From: Actinomycetota bacterium
GTDB lineage: Bacteria > Actinomycetota > AC-67
Length of the DNA: 35,606 bases
Assembly: GCA_040905475.1 (NCBI GenBank)
Contig: JBBDRM010000070.1
Coordinates: 1-35,606, forward strand
Direction: 5' to 3'
Shown here piece after piece: positions 16,491 to 24,818 of this stretch. The translations under genes were made by a program, and so were the position numbers. How positions within the stretch are numbered: position 1 is the stretch's first letter; each line of letters begins with the position of its first letter. The notes beneath the pieces were generated by a model. That model did no database searches. It was given only the letters and a program-made list of their open reading frames with translations, and was not told the DNA's origin.

Positions 16491-17734
16491 GCCGCGGCCT
16501 CCGGTCGCGGAAGCGTGAGCTTCATCACCGGAGCCGATGCCGGGCATTCGCGCGTTATCTGGCGGTGCATCGCCACGGCCTCGGGAAGCTCTTCGCGCTG
16601 GATCGTTCGGAGGCCACATCGGGTGAAGAACGCTTCGGCGTCGGTCGTGACGAGGTAAACCTCGCGCACCCCGGCCCTCGCGACCTGACGCAACGTCGCC
16701 GCGACGACGAGCAGTCCAACCCCCGTACCACGTACATCGGAAGCGACGGCGACCGAGCGTAGGAGTGCTGCGTCCCCGAGCGGCTCCCACGCCGACGTCG
16801 CGATCACCCGGCGGTCGGCCTGCGCGACGACGGTGCGGCCGACGCGCTCGCGTGCAGCCCCCGCGGGAAGACCGCCTTCGTGAAGGAGCTGAGCGATCGA
16901 CGGGAGGTCCGGCCCGGTCGCCTGACGCAACTGGGGATGTGGAAGGTCCGACATGACGTCGGACAGGCGCCGAAGCACGAAGTCGGGCCACGCCGGCGCC
17001 GTCGCCAGCTCCGGCACACCGGTCGCGCCGGTGAGCACCAGCGCGCTCGGCCACCCCATCGCTTGCGCGGCGAGGACGTCGGTCTCGATCCGGTCGCCGA
17101 TCATCAGGGCCGGCGGGCCGCCGACCCGTTCCTGCGCGACCTCGAGCATCATCGGCTGCGGTTTGCCGGCTACCATCGGCTGGGCGCCGGTTGCCGTCCG
17201 GAGCGCGGACACGATCGCGCCGCAACCCGGCCACAAGCCATCCGGCGCCGGGTACGTCGCGTCGGTGTTCGAGGCGACGAACGTTGCTCCGGCTCGGATC
17301 GCGAGCGTCGCACGGCGTAGCTTCTCGTAGGTAAGCTCTCGATCCAAGCCCACGATCACGATCGAGCACGCGGCCGGGTCGGATCCATCGTCGATCCGGA
17401 CGCCGGCCTCCGCGACCCGCTCGATGAGCCCCGGTCCGCCGATCACGTACGCGGATCGGCCCCGCAGCGCCGGGATCGTGGCGGCCATGAGTCGCGCCAC
17501 CGCGTCGGCGGACGTGACGACCTCGGCGGCGTCGCCCTGAGCGCCGATGTCCGCGAGCTTCTTCGCGTACGTCTCGGGCGTCTCCGACGAGTTGTTCGTG
17601 ACGAAGGCGAGACGCTTCCCGGCGTCGCGCAGCGCGCGGATCGTCTCGGGCGCGCCGGCCACGGGCTCGTCGCCGGTCCAGACCACCCCATCGAGGTCGA
17701 GGACGAATCGCTGGAAAGCCTGAGCGAGGATCAA
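16484..17734 (-). CDS. HAD-IIA phosphatase fused to a GNAT domain
   Basis: The N-terminal part (residues about 1-260) is a NagD-type HAD phosphatase: FVLDLDGVVWTG (nucleophile Asp), FVTNNSSETPETY, AGKPQPMMLEVAQ (Lys) and LMIGDRIETDVLAAQAMGW (Mg-binding Asp). The C-terminal part (about 280-410) looks like a GNAT acetyltransferase domain, with SVAVASDVRGTGVGLLVVAA at the acetyl-CoA loop. M. tuberculosis Rv1692, at the same position, is a glycerol-3-phosphate phosphatase, so glycerophospholipid head-group recycling is a reasonable role. TTG 17734 is chosen because it overlaps the TPR gene's stop as TTGA. The GNAT substrate is unknown. Confidence 0.88.
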   Translation of the reverse strand: MILAQAFQRFVLDLDGVVWTGDEPVAGAPETIRALRDAGKRLAFVTNNSSETPETYAKKLADIGAQGDAAEVVTSADAVARLMAATIPALRGRSAYVIGGPGLIERVAEAGVRIDDGSDPAACSIVIVGLDRELTYEKLRRATLAIRAGATFVASNTDATYPAPDGLWPGCGAIVSALRTATGAQPMVAGKPQPMMLEVAQERVGGPPALMIGDRIETDVLAAQAMGWPSALVLTGATGVPELATAPAWPDFVLRRLSDVMSDLPHPQLRQATGPDLPSIAQLLHEGGLPAGAARERVGRTVVAQADRRVIATSAWEPLGDAALLRSVAVASDVRGTGVGLLVVAATLRQVARAGVREVYLVTTDAEAFFTRCGLRTIQREELPEAVAMHRQITRECPASAPVMKLTLPRPEAAAQ

Positions 17735-18096
17735 GAGGCCCGCGCGATGCGCTCGAGGGCGCGCTGGTAGTTCTCGTCTTCCGGCCGCATCGCGACGGCG
17801 AGCTTCGCGTGCCCGCGCGCGGTTGCCATCTGACCCGAACGTTCCAGGCAAAGTGCGAGGCCGAAGTGGGCGTAATCGTTGCTGGGATCGATCTCCAGCG
17901 CGGCCTCGAACTCCGCCCGGGCGAGCACGAAACGGCCGGAGCCGTAGTACGCGCGGGCGAGCGCCTCGCGGACCGACCCTTTGTTCGGCTCTTGCGAGCG
18001 CGCGTGTTCGAGCACGATCGCGGCTTGGTGGTCTCGGCGCTCGGCGAGGAGAGCCAGACCGTTCTGTAGGAGCTGGTACGCGGACTCTGCGCTCAT
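17731..18096 (-). CDS. Tetratricopeptide-repeat protein
   Basis: This 121-residue cytoplasmic protein is made of TPR-like helix pairs. The clearest repeat is ALEIDPSNDYAHFGLALCLE followed by GQMATARGHAKLAVAMRPED. It corresponds in position to M. tuberculosis Rv1691, a TPR-containing protein. TPR domains mediate protein-protein contacts; the partner is unknown. Its stop overlaps the HAD gene's start. ATG 18096 has no Shine-Dalgarno, but a nine-codon upstream frame with GGAAGGG in front ends in an ATGA junction with it. The start lies only 15 bp from the divergent DUF1015 start. Confidence 0.85.
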   Translation of the reverse strand: MSAESAYQLLQNGLALLAERRDHQAAIVLEHARSQEPNKGSVREALARAYYGSGRFVLARAEFEAALEIDPSNDYAHFGLALCLERSGQMATARGHAKLAVAMRPEDENYQRALERIARAS

Positions 18097-18098
18097 GC

Positions 18099-18104
18099 TA
18101 TATA
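18099..18104 (+). promoter_or_regulatory. -10 box of a leaderless promoter for the DUF1015 gene
   Basis: TATATA is followed by exactly 7 nt and the GTG at 18112. There is no Shine-Dalgarno for that start. The box is palindromic, so it could also act on the minus strand, but it is too close to the TPR start codon to give a normal leader there. Confidence 0.5.
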
Positions 18105-18111
18105 GGCGGCC

Positions 18112-19359
18112 GTGGCGGCCATCTCGCCCTTCCGAGGCCTTCGATACGACCTGGACGTGGTCGGCGATCTCGGCACCGTCGCGGCCCCTCCCTACGACGT
18201 GATCCCACCCGACGCCCTCGAGCGATTCGAGCAGGCAAGCCCCTACAACGTTGTCCGGCTCATCCTGGGACGCCAGGAGGCCGGTTCGGACCAGTATACG
18301 CGGGCCGCGGAGACCCTCGAGGCCTGGATCCGCGACGGGATCCTCGTCCGGGACGACCGCGATCGCCTCACCGTTTACGAGCAGCGTTTCAGCGTAGGCG
18401 GCCGTGAGCGTGTGCAGCGAGGAGTCCTCGCCGCGGCCGACATCGAGGACGAGCCGCGTTCGATCTTGCCCCACGAACGCACCATGGCGGCGCCGGTGGA
18501 GGATCGTCTCAAGTTGCTCCGCGCGACGCGCGTGAACCTGTCCCCCGTGTTCGCCGTTTACTCCTCCGAGGACGGCGGCGCGCGCGACGTGATCGCGCGA
18601 ACGGTCGGGACCGAGCCCTGGGCGACGTGGTCGAGCCAGGACGACGAGGTCGCACACCGCGCGTGGCTGCTCGACGATCCGGCCGACATCGAAGCGATCC
18701 GTCGCACGCTCGCGAGCGCCGTCGTCGTCATCGCAGACGGGCATCACCGGTACCGCACCGCGCAGGAGTATCGGCGGGAGCGGCGTGCCACCGACGGTCC
18801 CGGGCCGTGGGACGCGATGCTCATGCACCTCGTCGATGCGGCCTGGTGCGGGCCCGCGCTGCTCCCGATCCACCGTGCCGTCGATCCCTCCGCCGAGGAG
18901 ATCCTTTCCCGCGTGGGAGATGCGTTCGGCGTCGAGCCGACGGATGAGACGGATCCCGACGTGCTCGCGTCGCAGCTCGAGCACCGGCGCGAGGCCGGGC
19001 GAACGTTCGTGTTGCTCGGCGTGGATCGCGCGTACTGGCTGACCGTGGCGGACAAGGCCGCCGAAGCCGACGCGATGCCGGCCGACCGGCCGGCGGTGTG
19101 GCGCGATCTCGACGTGTCGGTGCTCGAGTGGTTCGTCATGCGCCGGTTGCTCGGTGGTGTCCAAGCCCGCTACGTGCATCACCCGAGGGAGGCGGCGGAG
19201 CTCGTCGCGAGTGGAGAGGCGGGTGCGGCGATCCTGCTCGCTCCCCCGCCGTTCGAGGCGGTGAAGGCGATCGCCGAAGCGGGGGACGCGATGCCGCCGA
19301 AGTCCACCTTCTTCATCCCGAAGCCGCGGACCGGTGTCGTCCTGCGTCCACTCGACTGA
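18112..19359 (+). CDS. DUF1015 family protein
   Basis: This 415-residue cytoplasmic protein matches the DUF1015 family: ISPFRGLRYDL at the start, VAAPPYDVIPPDALERFEQA, NVVRLILG, the conserved VVIADGHHRYRTAQEYRRER, and LLPIHRAV. The C-terminal end has PKSTFFIPKPRTGVVLRPLD, also typical. The biochemical role of this widespread family is not settled. GTG 18112 is the start because the family motif begins immediately and a -10 box lies 7 nt upstream. The gene is single. Confidence 0.93.
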   Translation: MAAISPFRGLRYDLDVVGDLGTVAAPPYDVIPPDALERFEQASPYNVVRLILGRQEAGSDQYTRAAETLEAWIRDGILVRDDRDRLTVYEQRFSVGGRERVQRGVLAAADIEDEPRSILPHERTMAAPVEDRLKLLRATRVNLSPVFAVYSSEDGGARDVIARTVGTEPWATWSSQDDEVAHRAWLLDDPADIEAIRRTLASAVVVIADGHHRYRTAQEYRRERRATDGPGPWDAMLMHLVDAAWCGPALLPIHRAVDPSAEEILSRVGDAFGVEPTDETDPDVLASQLEHRREAGRTFVLLGVDRAYWLTVADKAAEADAMPADRPAVWRDLDVSVLEWFVMRRLLGGVQARYVHHPREAAELVASGEAGAAILLAPPPFEAVKAIAEAGDAMPPKSTFFIPKPRTGVVLRPLD

Positions 19360-19364
19360 GCGGT

Positions 19365-19382
19365 GCCGGCGGCTGCGCCGGC
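19365..19382. terminator. Short hairpin between convergent genes
   Basis: GCCGGC (19365-19370) and GCCGGC (19377-19382) can pair around a 6-nt loop in the 35-bp gap between the convergent DUF1015 and receiver-like genes. No T-tract follows on either strand, so it would be a weak terminator. Confidence 0.3.
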
Positions 19383-19394
19383 TCGCCTAGACCG

Positions 19395-19742
19395 TCAGGT
19401 CTTGCGCGCGATCAGCGCCCGCGTGACCGTGCCCGGCAGATGATCGAGGTCGGCCTTCTCGCGCGAGATCTGCGTGTGAGCGGTGTCCGGGGGCGAGTCT
19501 CCGATCCACACGACCGCCACCTTGGGATGGGCTCGGCGCAAGGCCCGCACGATGCCGTACGCGTCGGGCGTGGCGGCGTCGATGAGCGCGACGTCGATCG
19601 GCGAATCGCCGATCAGCTCCTGCGCACGGGCCAGGGTCGTCGCCATCGCGATGACCTGGACGTCGGCTCCCGCGGCACGGCGGATGCGTCCGCAAGCCTC
19701 CTCGTCCGGTCCGATCGCGAGCGCCCAGATCGCGCGGCACAT
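19395..19742 (-). CDS. Receiver-like (response-regulator fold) single-domain protein
   Basis: This 115-residue protein resembles a CheY-like receiver domain: a first strand AIWALAIGPDEEA, DVALIDAATPDAYGIVRALR with an Asp at the phospho-acceptor position (about residue 53), and KVAVVWIGDSPPD at the fourth strand. The usual Thr/Ser is replaced and no clear conserved Lys follows, so phosphorylation is uncertain. There is no output domain. ATG 19742 has a TATCAT box 7 nt upstream, which implies a leaderless mRNA. It lies 28 nt after the end of the first Liv operon on the same strand. A second open frame over the same DNA (19387-19740) has poor codon use and is a shadow. Confidence 0.65.
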   Translation of the reverse strand: MCRAIWALAIGPDEEACGRIRRAAGADVQVIAMATTLARAQELIGDSPIDVALIDAATPDAYGIVRALRRAHPKVAVVWIGDSPPDTAHTQISREKADLDHLPGTVTRALIARKT

Positions 19743-19749
19743 GAACGCG

Positions 19750-19755
19750 ATGATA
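19750..19755 (-). promoter_or_regulatory. -10 box of a leaderless promoter for the receiver-like gene
   Basis: TATCAT on the minus strand is followed by exactly 7 nt and the ATG at 19742. It lies between the end of the exported-protein gene and this gene, so the receiver-like gene can be expressed apart from the Liv operon. Confidence 0.5.
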
Positions 19756-19770
19756 GTCGTTCCGGCCGGG

Positions 19771-21285
19771 CTACCCGCGCACGAACTGCCGAGCGAAACG
19801 ATCCACCCTGCGTGCGAACGGGGCGACGAGGGCCGTTCGGCGGAAGGCGATCCCGAGCGCGATCAGAAGGATCAGCGTGCCCAGAGCGCTCCCCCAGTAC
19901 GGAGCCGTTCGCCACGCGGGCGCCGTTCGGAGCACGTAGCGAACGACCTGCCGCTGGACGACCCGCGGCGGCGAGAGAAGCGGCCCCACGATCGTCGGCC
20001 CTCCGGCTGGCGGTCCGGCGACCGGCGGCACGACGATCGACGTTCCCGGCGAGCCGCCTTCGCCGCCCTCCCCCGAACCCGTTCCGCCCAGATCGACAGA
20101 GGCGACCCGCCCCGAGGCGCAGGCGCCGCCGAGCATGAGGCCGCCTCCGGCGGCGTTACCGGCGATCGGGATCGGCAGGGTGAGCTCACCGTTGCCGCGC
20201 GCGAACAGGCGCAGCCCTCCCGCGTCGGCCACGAGATCACTGGCGGGGTCGCCGCATCCGGCCGTCGCGGCCACGGCCTGGAGCTGAACCACACACCCGA
20301 CGCACCCGCTGAAGTTGCCGATGTCGACGGCCGGCAAGCCCGGTCCGAGGTCGCCGGCCGTGACATCCTGCGCTGCGCCGGAGCCGCGCACCCCTACGAT
20401 CACGGTCTGCGCCTCACGCGTGGTGACTTTGCCGTCGACCGAGCGGACGACCGTCGCCGTCTTTCGGACCTGCTCGATCGCGAGCGCGCAGCCACCCGGT
20501 CCCGGCAGGAAGCAGACGTCGCCGAGCGACCACGTGGCTTTCGAGATGATGCGCCCGTCCTTCTCGAGGACCGTCGCTGCGGTCGACTCTGCAGCGCCGA
20601 TGTGCACCAGATCGGCGACCTTCAGCCCGACCACGATCGCATCGGATGATTGTGATGGAGCGTCGGTCGCGGAAGCGCGGAACGAGCCGCCCTCGACGAT
20701 GCCGCCGGTGGCCGCCTTCACCGCTTCGAGGCAGGCCGCCTGACCTTGGCACGCGCCGCTCGCGAGGAGATCGTCCTCGGCGGATGGTCCGATCGACGAG
20801 GTCGCCGGGTAACGCGACTGCGCGAAACCGGGGAACCGTCCGCCCCCGCACGGAAGCGTGGGCGCCGGCGGGGCGGGGATGTGTCCCTGGGTGAGGGTGT
20901 CCAGCGCCTCGCCGCTGATGAGTTGCCCGACCAGCCAATCGGAGACGAACTCGAGGCCCTCCCGGACCCGTTCGGCGTTCTTCTCCGGCGTGCACTCCTC
21001 GGGAGGCTTGAACAGCGCGGTCTCGGCGATGCCGAAGTTGTACCAAGAGGCTTGGCCGTCGGCTTCTGGGGGCGGCGTGGTCAGGTACGCGTCGGCGTAG
21101 GACCCGAAGTAGAAGTGAAGGGGCGACGCGCCGCCCTGATCTGCGCTGGCGCGCAACGTGAACGCCTGCGCGACCGCCTCGCCGACCAGCTCCTCGTCCG
21201 TCGCCGCACTCGCGACTTCCCCCATGCCGGCCACGAACAGGAACGCGATCGCGAGAGCCGCGACGACGCGCTTCGCGCCGCTCAC
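19771..21285 (-). CDS. Exported, C-terminally anchored protein of the first Liv operon
   Basis: The 504-residue protein has a signal peptide (residues 1-28, ending ASA), an extracytoplasmic region, a Gly/Pro-rich linker (about 400-440), one transmembrane helix (about 466-481) and a basic cytoplasmic tail. At least twelve Cys residues lie outside the membrane. A beta-rich middle region has LKVADLVHIGAAESTAATV, a later IEQVRKTATVVRSVDGK, and VDIGN followed by C328 and C331. The same features occur in order in the protein at 32626-34479, so the two are paralogues. I do not know the function. GTG 21285 overlaps the LivF stop in a GTGA junction, so it is translationally coupled to the transporter and is probably its surface partner. 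Confidence 0.8.
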   Translation of the reverse strand: MSGAKRVVAALAIAFLFVAGMGEVASAATDEELVGEAVAQAFTLRASADQGGASPLHFYFGSYADAYLTTPPPEADGQASWYNFGIAETALFKPPEECTPEKNAERVREGLEFVSDWLVGQLISGEALDTLTQGHIPAPPAPTLPCGGGRFPGFAQSRYPATSSIGPSAEDDLLASGACQGQAACLEAVKAATGGIVEGGSFRASATDAPSQSSDAIVVGLKVADLVHIGAAESTAATVLEKDGRIISKATWSLGDVCFLPGPGGCALAIEQVRKTATVVRSVDGKVTTREAQTVIVGVRGSGAAQDVTAGDLGPGLPAVDIGNFSGCVGCVVQLQAVAATAGCGDPASDLVADAGGLRLFARGNGELTLPIPIAGNAAGGGLMLGGACASGRVASVDLGGTGSGEGGEGGSPGTSIVVPPVAGPPAGGPTIVGPLLSPPRVVQRQVVRYVLRTAPAWRTAPYWGSALGTLILLIALGIAFRRTALVAPFARRVDRFARQFVRG

Positions 21286-22034
21286 AGCGCCGCCTTCGTA
21301 GCTCCGGCAAGGAAGACCGAGCGCAACAGATCCCCGCGCTCGCGCAGATCGTCTGCGGCACCTTCGAATCGCACTTCGCCCTTCTCCAAGAAGTAGGCGC
21401 GATCGGAGAACGAGAGAGCAAGGTCGACGTTCTGCTCGACGACCACCACGGTCACCCCGCGTCGGTTCATGTGCTGCACGATCTCGAGCAGCTGCTCGAC
21501 GATGATCGGCGCGAGCCCGAGTGAGAGCTCGTCGATCATCATCAGCTTCGGGCGGGCGATGAATGCCCTCGCGAGCAAGAGCTGCTGCTGCTGGCCGCCG
21601 GAGAGCGTGCCCGCGAGCTGCGAGCGCCGGTCGGCGAGCCAAGGGAAGGTCTCGATGACGTGCTCGATCTCCGTCGCGGCGGTGCGCCGGTCGCGGCCGT
21701 GGATCGCGGCGGCCAGTTTCAGGTTCTCGGCCACGGTGAGGCCCGGGAACGCTCCGCGGCCGCCGGGCACCTGCACGACGCCCCGGCGAACGATCTCATG
21801 GGACGAGAGACGGTCGATGCGCTCGCCGGCGAGGGTGATGCGGCCCGTGTCGATCGGCAAGATCCCAGAGATCGCTTTCAGCAAGGTGGACTTCCCGGCG
21901 CCGTTGACGCCGAGCAGCGCGACGACCTCGCCCTCGCGCACTTCGAACGTCACGCCGTAGAGCGTCTGGACGCGCCCGTAGAAGACGTCGATGCCGTCGA
22001 TGCGGAGCAGCGCGTCGCCGGCCTCAGCCGTCAC
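21282..22034 (-). CDS. livF: Branched-chain amino acid-type ABC transporter ATPase LivF (first operon)
   Basis: This 250-residue ATPase powers the importer from the cytoplasmic side. Walker A is GVNGAGKST, the signature is LSGGQQQQLLLARA, and Walker B is KLMMIDELSLGLAP; the switch His is replaced by Gln-Asn in VVVVEQNVDLAL, as is usual for LivF. GTG 22034 overlaps the end of livG by 11 nt, and its own stop overlaps the exported-protein start. Confidence 0.93.
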   Translation of the reverse strand: MTAEAGDALLRIDGIDVFYGRVQTLYGVTFEVREGEVVALLGVNGAGKSTLLKAISGILPIDTGRITLAGERIDRLSSHEIVRRGVVQVPGGRGAFPGLTVAENLKLAAAIHGRDRRTAATEIEHVIETFPWLADRRSQLAGTLSGGQQQQLLLARAFIARPKLMMIDELSLGLAPIIVEQLLEIVQHMNRRGVTVVVVEQNVDLALSFSDRAYFLEKGEVRFEGAADDLRERGDLLRSVFLAGATKAAL

Positions 22035-22824
22035 CGTTGGTCTCCTTGTGCAGTGCTTCGGCGGCCTTCGAGCCGAGGTAGGCCTCGACGACCCGAGCGT
22101 CTTTCTGGATCTCGGCCGGCGTTCCCTCCGCGATCACCCGTCCGAGATCGAGGCAATACATCCGGTCCGACAAGCTCATCACGAGCGGCATGTCGTGCTC
22201 GATGAGCAGGATTGTCGCACCGAGCGTCTCGCGGATCCGACGGAGGAGCGGACCGAGGGCCTCGGTCTCGCGCTGGGCGATGCCCGACGCCGGCTCGTCG
22301 AGCAGGATCATGCGAGGCGTCAGCATCAGCAGACACGCGAGCTCGGTCATGCGCAACGTTCCGAACGAGAGCGCACCGGTTTGGACCGCGGCGTACGGCC
22401 GGAGGTCGACGACCTCCATCACCTCTTCCACCCGTTCGCGCGCCCGCTTCTCGGCCCGCGTGGCGCGCGGGAGCCGTACCGTGTTCGCGACGATGCCCCC
22501 ACGCATGTGTGCATGGAAAGCGACGAGCAAGTTCTCGAGAACGCTGAGTGACGGGTACAGGCGCGCGTTCTGGAAGCTGCGCCCGATCCCCCGCGCGGCC
22601 CGCTCGTAGGGAAGCAGCGGCAGGATGTCCTCGCCGTCGAAAAGGACGCGACCCCGCTCGGGCTCGATGAACCCCGAGATCGCGTTGAAGAGCGTGGACT
22701 TGCCGGCTCCGTTGGGCCCGATGAGTCCGACGATCTCCCCTCGCTCGACGTGAAGGTCGACGTCGGAGTTCGCCTGGAGCCCGCCGAAGCGGATCGTGAG
22801 GTTCTCGACCGCGAAGAAGCTCAC
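22024..22824 (-). CDS. livG: Branched-chain amino acid-type ABC transporter ATPase LivG (first operon)
   Basis: This 266-residue ATPase is the partner of LivF. It has IRFGGLQANSDVDLHVERGE, Walker A GPNGAGKST, a LivG-type insertion after GIGRSFQNARLYPSLSVLEN, a variant signature LSFGTLRMTELA, Walker B MILLDEPASGIAQRE and ILLIEHDMPLVMSLSDR with the switch His. The C-terminal GTPAEIQKDARVVEAYLG is family-typical. GTG 22824 overlaps the LivM stop as GTGA. Confidence 0.94.
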   Translation of the reverse strand: MSFFAVENLTIRFGGLQANSDVDLHVERGEIVGLIGPNGAGKSTLFNAISGFIEPERGRVLFDGEDILPLLPYERAARGIGRSFQNARLYPSLSVLENLLVAFHAHMRGGIVANTVRLPRATRAEKRARERVEEVMEVVDLRPYAAVQTGALSFGTLRMTELACLLMLTPRMILLDEPASGIAQRETEALGPLLRRIRETLGATILLIEHDMPLVMSLSDRMYCLDLGRVIAEGTPAEIQKDARVVEAYLGSKAAEALHKETNGDG

Positions 22825-23897
22825 GGCGCGACCCCCGCCGACGGCGGCGCGGCGCGCCGGGCTCGGATGCGATCGCGCGCGTCCGAGATCCACGCCACCA
22901 ACCCCTGGGGCCGGTAGAGCATCGTCAGCAGCACGACGACGCCGAAGATCGAGATCGCGATGTTGACCCCGTTCGGGCTGCCGGCGAGCAGCCGTCGGAC
23001 GAGCACGATCCAGGCGGTGCCGCCGATGACCGGCCCCCAGATCGACCGCACCCCTCCGACGATCGTGAAGAACACGATCGTGAGCGAGAACTCCAGGCCG
23101 AAGAGCGGACGCTGCCCGCCGGTCGGTACGGTCTCGAGCCAATGTCCGTACAGCGCTCCGGCGAAGCCGGCGATCGCTCCGGAGAGCGCGAAGGCCAGCA
23201 GCTTGTACTTCGCCACGTTGATGCCCCACGCTTGGGCCGCGTCCTCGTTGTCGCGGACGGCGTAGCACGCGCGAGCGGTCCGGCTGCGAGACAGGTTGCG
23301 CACGGCCAGCAGCGCGATCGCCACCAGGACGAAGACCAGGACGTAGTAGGCCTTGTCGGAGGAGAAGTCGATCCCGCCGAGGGTGGGGCGCGGCGCTTCC
23401 ACGACGCGCTCGGGGCCGATGAGCCATTTCTGGCTGAACACGAACTCTTCGATGACGTTCGCGAAAACGAGCGTCATGATCGCCAGGTACAACCCTCGCA
23501 GCCGGAGGGCGACCATCCCGATCGCGAGCGCCGCCGGAACGACGAGCAGCGCGGCGAGCGGCGCGGCACCCCAGAAGGGCGTGTCGAGTCCGGTCACGAG
23601 CCGGCCCGACACGTACGCACCGAGCCCGACGAAGCTCGCCGGCATCAGCGAGAGCTGCCCGACGAATCCCGTCAGCACGACGACCGAGAGTCCCATGAGA
23701 GCGTAGATGAGCGCGAGGGACAGCACCGCGTTCCAGGTTCCGTCGAGCAGCAGCGGCGGCAGCGCTGCCGCGGCAGCGATCGCGACCCCCACGCCGGCCA
23801 CTCGCCGCCCGCGACCCGACGGCACGGCGTAACCCGGCTCCCGGGCGACGGCGACCTCGTCCGGCACTTGCTCGATCATGGCTGGCGTTGCGCTCAT
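22821..23897 (-). CDS. livM: Branched-chain amino acid-type ABC transporter permease LivM (first operon)
   Basis: This 358-residue inner-membrane permease has about eight to ten transmembrane helices and the LivM motifs VVLTGFVGQLSLMPASFVGL and LRLRGLYLAIMTLVFANVIE, plus ARACYAVRDNEDAAQAWGIN, the loop that contacts the ATPases. ATG 23897 overlaps the LivH stop (TGATG) and follows GGAGG. The N-terminal 35 residues are cytoplasmic and charged. Confidence 0.93.
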   Translation of the reverse strand: MSATPAMIEQVPDEVAVAREPGYAVPSGRGRRVAGVGVAIAAAAALPPLLLDGTWNAVLSLALIYALMGLSVVVLTGFVGQLSLMPASFVGLGAYVSGRLVTGLDTPFWGAAPLAALLVVPAALAIGMVALRLRGLYLAIMTLVFANVIEEFVFSQKWLIGPERVVEAPRPTLGGIDFSSDKAYYVLVFVLVAIALLAVRNLSRSRTARACYAVRDNEDAAQAWGINVAKYKLLAFALSGAIAGFAGALYGHWLETVPTGGQRPLFGLEFSLTIVFFTIVGGVRSIWGPVIGGTAWIVLVRRLLAGSPNGVNIAISIFGVVVLLTMLYRPQGLVAWISDARDRIRARRAAPPSAGVAP

Positions 23898-24817
23898 CAC
23901 CCAGCCTCCTGCAAGGCGCGCAGCTCTTGGTCGAGAGCGAAGAAGCGCTCCACGCGGGCGAGCAGCAACACCGCGACCGCGAGCCCCGCGGCGACGCCCG
24001 ACAGTTGCTCGAGCGGCGTCGCCTTGAGCCCCTCCTGCACCGCGCCGAGCGTGAAGCCGCCGATGAGCGCCGCCGGCAGGCTGACGAACCCACCGACGAC
24101 GGCCGCGACGAACCCGCGCACCATGAACCCACCCATCGAGTACACGGTCAGGGCGGCGAGCGGGATGACCATGACACCGGCGAGCGCGGCAAGACCGCCG
24201 CCGATCGCCCACGAGGTCGCCGCGACGCGCTTCTCTCGGACGCCGAGCATCTTCGCGGCAACCCGGTTCTGCGCGGTCGCTCGGAGCGCGATACCGAACG
24301 TGGTGTAACGCAACAGCGCCATGAGGCCCGCTCCGGCAGCCAGGGTCACGAGGATCGTTCCGATCTCTTGATAGCCGAGCCCGATCGCCCCGCTCCGATC
24401 CGCGCCCTCGGGGAACTGCTGCGGGACGCGCGTCTGCGTCGCGTTGCGCCAGATGAACGCGGCCGCGCCCTGGAGCACGCCGGCCACCGCCAGGCTGGCG
24501 ATCACCTTCGCGAGCAACCCGGACCCCTGCATGCGCGTGAAGATCGTGAGGTACACACCGGCGCCGAGCAGCGCCCCGAACGCAACCGCCAGCAACGTCG
24601 CCACGATGACGGGCATCCCGGTGAAGGAGCGGGTGATCTCGAAGTAGATGTAGGTCGAGAACATCGCCATGGAACCGTGGGCGAAGTTGAGGACCCCCGA
24701 CGACTTGTAGATCATCACGACCCCGAGCCCGAGCAGGGCGAAGACCGCGCCCAGCGAAACCCCGTTGAGCAGGTCCTGGGCGAACAAGGTCCAGGAGAAC
24801 GCGGCGCCCAGCGTCAT
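23897..24817 (-). CDS. livH: Branched-chain amino acid-type ABC transporter permease LivH (first operon)
   Basis: This 306-residue permease has about eight transmembrane helices. Family motifs include LLNGVSLGAVFALLGLGVVM, IYKSSGVLNFAHGSMAMFS and FGIALRATAQNRVAAKMLGV. It forms the channel with LivM. It begins 1 nt after the LivK stop, so the operon is tightly packed. Confidence 0.93.
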   Translation of the reverse strand: MTLGAAFSWTLFAQDLLNGVSLGAVFALLGLGVVMIYKSSGVLNFAHGSMAMFSTYIYFEITRSFTGMPVIVATLLAVAFGALLGAGVYLTIFTRMQGSGLLAKVIASLAVAGVLQGAAAFIWRNATQTRVPQQFPEGADRSGAIGLGYQEIGTILVTLAAGAGLMALLRYTTFGIALRATAQNRVAAKMLGVREKRVAATSWAIGGGLAALAGVMVIPLAALTVYSMGGFMVRGFVAAVVGGFVSLPAALIGGFTLGAVQEGLKATPLEQLSGVAAGLAVAVLLLARVERFFALDQELRALQEAG

Positions 24818-24818
24818 C

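Noticed and set aside
19387-19740. Alternative minus-strand frame overlapping the receiver-like gene
   Set aside because: Its composition is Arg/Gly/Pro-rich, and the other frame has a receiver-like strand and helix pattern with a leaderless promoter.
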